This document shows, in pieces, positions 6,066 through 7,636 of a DNA stretch of 7,636 nucleotides. Location: assembly GCA_033720955.1 (NCBI GenBank), contig JAWWBN010000190.1, forward strand, positions 1 through 7,636. Reading direction: 5' to 3'. Each line of letters opens with the position of its first letter. The first letter of the stretch is position 1. Source of the stretch: JAWWBN01 sp033720955. Its GTDB lineage: Bacteria; Acidobacteriota; Thermoanaerobaculia; Multivoradales; JAHEKO01. The position numbers and the translations under genes were made by a program. Under the pieces are notes generated by a model, which saw only the letters and a program-made list of their open reading frames with translations, was not told the origin of the DNA and did no database searches.

Positions 6066-7433
6066 TCAGTCGGCGATGGGCAGGCCGCTGGGCACGGCCT
6101 CCGGGATGTCCTCCCGCAGATCGAGGCTGGCGGGGTCGGTCAGCGCGTGGAGAAACTCGATGAGGTCGTCGATCTTCGACGCAAGGCCTTTGACCGGCCG
6201 CGCCCGAAGCTCCGAGCGGCGGGCGATCCGGTCGCGCCGACCCGGATTGGAGTGGACGACGAAGTCGAGGCGGTCGAGGTCGGCACGCGGGGGCAGCATC
6301 GCCTGGGCCGGGTCGTAGCGCTCCAGCGAGCCCGCCGGGTCGAAGTGGTGCTCCACGACGGCGCGCAGAGTGTCGTACGCGCCGGCGTGGCCCCACGGCC
6401 CGGTGATCGCGACGTTGCGCAGCGGCGCCGTGCGGAACTTCAGGAGGTGGCCGCGGCGGCCGGTCACCCGGGCACGGCCGTGGTCTTCGTGGCCGTCGAC
6501 CCCGTCCCCCTTGCCCGGCCCGATCTGGGGCATGGCGATGGCGTGGAACCGATGGTCGGTCTGGAAGACGCCGGAGTGACAGCTCGCGCAGCCCAGCTCG
6601 CCGTAGAAGAGCTCCATTCCCCGCCGCGCGGCGGGGCTCATGGCCCGCGTCTCTCCGCGCAGGTAGCGGTCGAAGGGGCTGTTGTCGGCGCGCCAGGCGG
6701 CGGCCTCGAAGGCGGCGATGGCGTTGGCGGCGTGGACGAAGCGCAGGTCGCCGGCGTCGGAGACCTCGTCGAACGCGTCGGTGAAGAGCTCGACGTAGAC
6801 GGGGATGGAGCGCAGCCGGGTCTCGAGCCGCTCCCAGACCAGCGGCAGATTGCCCGCCGCGGCGGCATCGGCGATCTCGTTCTCCCCCGTCTGGCCGGCC
6901 ATCTCGGTGGCCGAGGTCACGGGGAACATGGCCTGGGCGGCCAGGACGTTGTCCAGGCCCATGGGCAGGTCGGCGCCGGCCGGGCTGCGGAACCCGGAAG
7001 GCTCGCCCCCCTTCTTCTGCACCCTTCCGTCGTGGAACATGGTGCGGAACTGCCGCGCCCCGAGGTTGAAGAGCGCCGGCGCGTTGCGGGGTACCCGCTC
7101 CACGATGGCGTGCCGGCCCCGCCCGGTGTCCCGCGCGCCGGCCAGCCCCCGCCCCCCCTCCCCCACGGGCAGCGACAGGCCGTCGCCGGTGGCGGCCAGC
7201 GGGTGGTGGCAGGTGGCGCAGGAGATGTTCCGGTTTCCGGAGAGGATCTTGTCGAAGAAGAGCAGCCGGCCCAGCTCGACCTTGGCGGGGTCGAACGTCC
7301 CCTGCTCGTAGAACTGGCTGTCGGTGATGGGCGCCGGCAGACCCACCTCGTCGTCGGCCCGCCCCGGCGCGGCATCCAGCAGGAAGGCGGCGCCCAGAGC
7401 GACTGCAAGAAGAACCGTCCGCGTCCCCCTCAC
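6066..7433 (-). CDS. Di-heme cytochrome c peroxidase / MauG-family protein, periplasmic
   Basis: This 455-residue exported protein belongs to the bacterial di-heme peroxidase/MauG family. Studied members either reduce H2O2 to water with electrons from cytochrome c or carry out long-range oxidation of a partner protein. The signal peptide (MRGTRTVLLAVALGAAFLL..., likely cleavage after GRA at 26) sends it to the periplasm. Two heme c sites are clear: CATCH at 72-76 and CASCH at 282-286. Other family marks are NAPALFN, FHDGR (~133-137), FPVTSATEM with Glu177, TAPLRNVA before the C-terminal lobe, and the closing IDDLIEFLHALTDP. At FHDGR many family members have Trp-Asp-Gly-Arg, so a His stands where Trp is usual. 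A Gly-rich loop (~90-98) follows the first heme. GTG 7433 is chosen because GGAGGAG lies 8 nt upstream and the signal peptide then has a normal length; an upstream GTG at 7466 would put that site inside the gene. The gene stands alone in this window, so its redox partner and its peroxidase versus MauG-like role are not decided. Confidence 0.9.
   Translation of the reverse strand: MRGTRTVLLAVALGAAFLLDAAPGRADDEVGLPAPITDSQFYEQGTFDPAKVELGRLLFFDKILSGNRNISCATCHHPLAATGDGLSLPVGEGGRGLAGARDTGRGRHAIVERVPRNAPALFNLGARQFRTMFHDGRVQKKGGEPSGFRSPAGADLPMGLDNVLAAQAMFPVTSATEMAGQTGENEIADAAAAGNLPLVWERLETRLRSIPVYVELFTDAFDEVSDAGDLRFVHAANAIAAFEAAAWRADNSPFDRYLRGETRAMSPAARRGMELFYGELGCASCHSGVFQTDHRFHAIAMPQIGPGKGDGVDGHEDHGRARVTGRRGHLLKFRTAPLRNVAITGPWGHAGAYDTLRAVVEHHFDPAGSLERYDPAQAMLPPRADLDRLDFVVHSNPGRRDRIARRSELRARPVKGLASKIDDLIEFLHALTDPASLDLREDIPEAVPSGLPIAD
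7146..7164 (-). other. Putative G-quadruplex inside the di-heme peroxidase gene
   Basis: On the minus (coding) strand the sequence reads G5-A-G7-C-G5. If the G7 run is split, this gives four G3+ tracts with one-base loops. It encodes the Gly-rich loop after the first heme. The G7 run is also a possible replication or transcription slippage site. This is seen directly in the sequence; folding is not shown. Confidence 0.4.
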
Positions 7434-7441
7434 TCTTCGAT

Positions 7442-7448
7442 CTCCTCC
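7442..7448 (-). promoter_or_regulatory. Strong Shine-Dalgarno that fixes the peroxidase start
   Basis: On the minus strand GGAGGAG is followed by an 8-nt spacer (ATCGAAGA) and then GTG at 7433-7431. This is near-ideal spacing. It makes the GTG at 7433 the preferred start over the upstream in-frame GTG at 7466. Confidence 0.8.
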
Positions 7449-7470
7449 AAGAAGACGAAACGGCACCCGC

Positions 7471-7483
7471 CGCCGTCACGGCG
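7471..7483. promoter_or_regulatory. Small palindrome upstream of the peroxidase gene, possible operator or leader hairpin
   Basis: CGCCG-TCA-CGGCG is a perfect 5-bp inverted repeat with a 3-nt centre, starting 38 nt upstream of the peroxidase start codon. It could be a protein-binding site or an mRNA hairpin. In DNA this GC-rich such repeats also arise by chance. Confidence 0.2.
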
Positions 7484-7540
7484 CGGGACACTACTCCCCC
7501 GCGAGTCCCGAGTCCATACACCCCGACCCCGCGAGGAGGT

Positions 7541-7561
7541 AGCCGAGCGCAGCGACGGCGG
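7541..7561. repeat. Direct repeat copy 1 (dispersed-repeat-like)
   Basis: AGCCGAGCGCAGCGA followed by CGGCGG. It matches the copy at 7613-7633 at 20 of 21 positions, with C/T at the sixteenth. The unit has imperfect internal symmetry (GCCG...CGGC). No open reading frame explains it. Confidence 0.5.
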
Positions 7562-7578
7562 CCGTATCCGACCGTTAG

Positions 7579-7603
7579 CCCCAGCCCCCCCACCCCGTCC
7601 CCC
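7579..7603 (-). other. Strong putative G-quadruplex upstream of the peroxidase gene
   Basis: The minus strand carries four G tracts in a row: G5 (7603-7599), G4 (7596-7593), G7 (7591-7585) and G4 (7582-7579), with loops of 2, 1 and 2 bases. Every tract has at least four G and all loops are short, which is the pattern of very stable quadruplexes. It lies about 146 nt upstream of the peroxidase start, on that gene's coding strand, and between the two direct repeats. Confidence 0.6.
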
Positions 7604-7612
7604 AAAAGGGCG

Positions 7613-7633
7613 AGCCGAGCGCAGCGATGGCGG
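7613..7633. repeat. Direct repeat copy 2 (dispersed-repeat-like)
   Basis: AGCCGAGCGCAGCGA followed by TGGCGG, 72 bp downstream of copy 1. CCCCG at 7593-7597 and CGGGG at 7631-7635 form an inverted repeat that encloses most of this copy, so it may be one arm of a REP-like structure cut off by the window edge. Confidence 0.5.
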
Positions 7634-7636
7634 GGA

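Noticed and set aside
7434..7466. Upstream GTG (7466) as start of the peroxidase gene
   Set aside because: It would place the strong GGAGGAG ribosome site inside the coding region and add 11 residues before an otherwise normal signal peptide.
4570..7605. A 1011-codon open frame on the minus strand
   Set aside because: It runs antisense to the cyclase and then through the peroxidase gene in the wrong frame. It has no recognisable domain, and the peroxidase frame with its two CXXCH motifs is the real one.

Overview
The window is GC-rich (about 70% G+C by eye). It holds four genes: the 3' end of one gene at the left edge, a tightly packed two-gene operon for cyclic di-GMP (c-di-GMP) turnover, and a convergent gene for a periplasmic di-heme cytochrome c peroxidase/MauG-family protein. 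Two exported proteins with cleavable signal peptides, one of them a periplasmic multiheme enzyme and the other a periplasmic propeller sensor, point to a diderm (Gram-negative) bacterium. An Acidobacteriota-like or high-GC proteobacterial host is plausible, but that is inference; no ribosomal or other taxonomic marker is present.

Layout. Bases 1-223 encode the C-terminal end of a protein that resembles AlkD-type DNA alkylation repair proteins. A good intrinsic terminator at 357-383 closes that transcription unit. Bases 384-639 are a gene-free leader. At 640-2625 lies a cytoplasmic protein with a degenerate receiver domain, a degenerate GGDEF domain (ENDRF) and an EAL domain with all its catalytic residues, so it is predicted to hydrolyse c-di-GMP. 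Its TAG stop directly abuts the GTG start of the next gene (2626-5952). That gene encodes a membrane sensor: signal peptide, 14 propeller blade repeats (two seven-bladed propellers), Y_Y_Y domain, one transmembrane helix, coiled coil, and an intact GGDEF with an RxxD inhibitory site, so it is predicted to make c-di-GMP. The pair looks like a local synthesis/degradation module in which only the cyclase carries an extracytoplasmic sensor.

Bases 5953-6065 are a short convergent gap with a GC-rich hairpin. The minus-strand gene 6066-7433 encodes the di-heme protein; its start is fixed by a strong Shine-Dalgarno and by the signal peptide. Bases 7434-7636, upstream of it, contain no gene. They hold a small palindrome, a very strong G-quadruplex motif on the coding strand of the peroxidase gene, and two near-identical 21-bp direct repeats that look like a dispersed element.

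No clearly new system is proven here. The points most worth checking are the abutting phosphodiesterase/cyclase pair, the inactive-looking receiver and GGDEF domains in the phosphodiesterase, and the G-quadruplex plus repeat region upstream of the di-heme enzyme.
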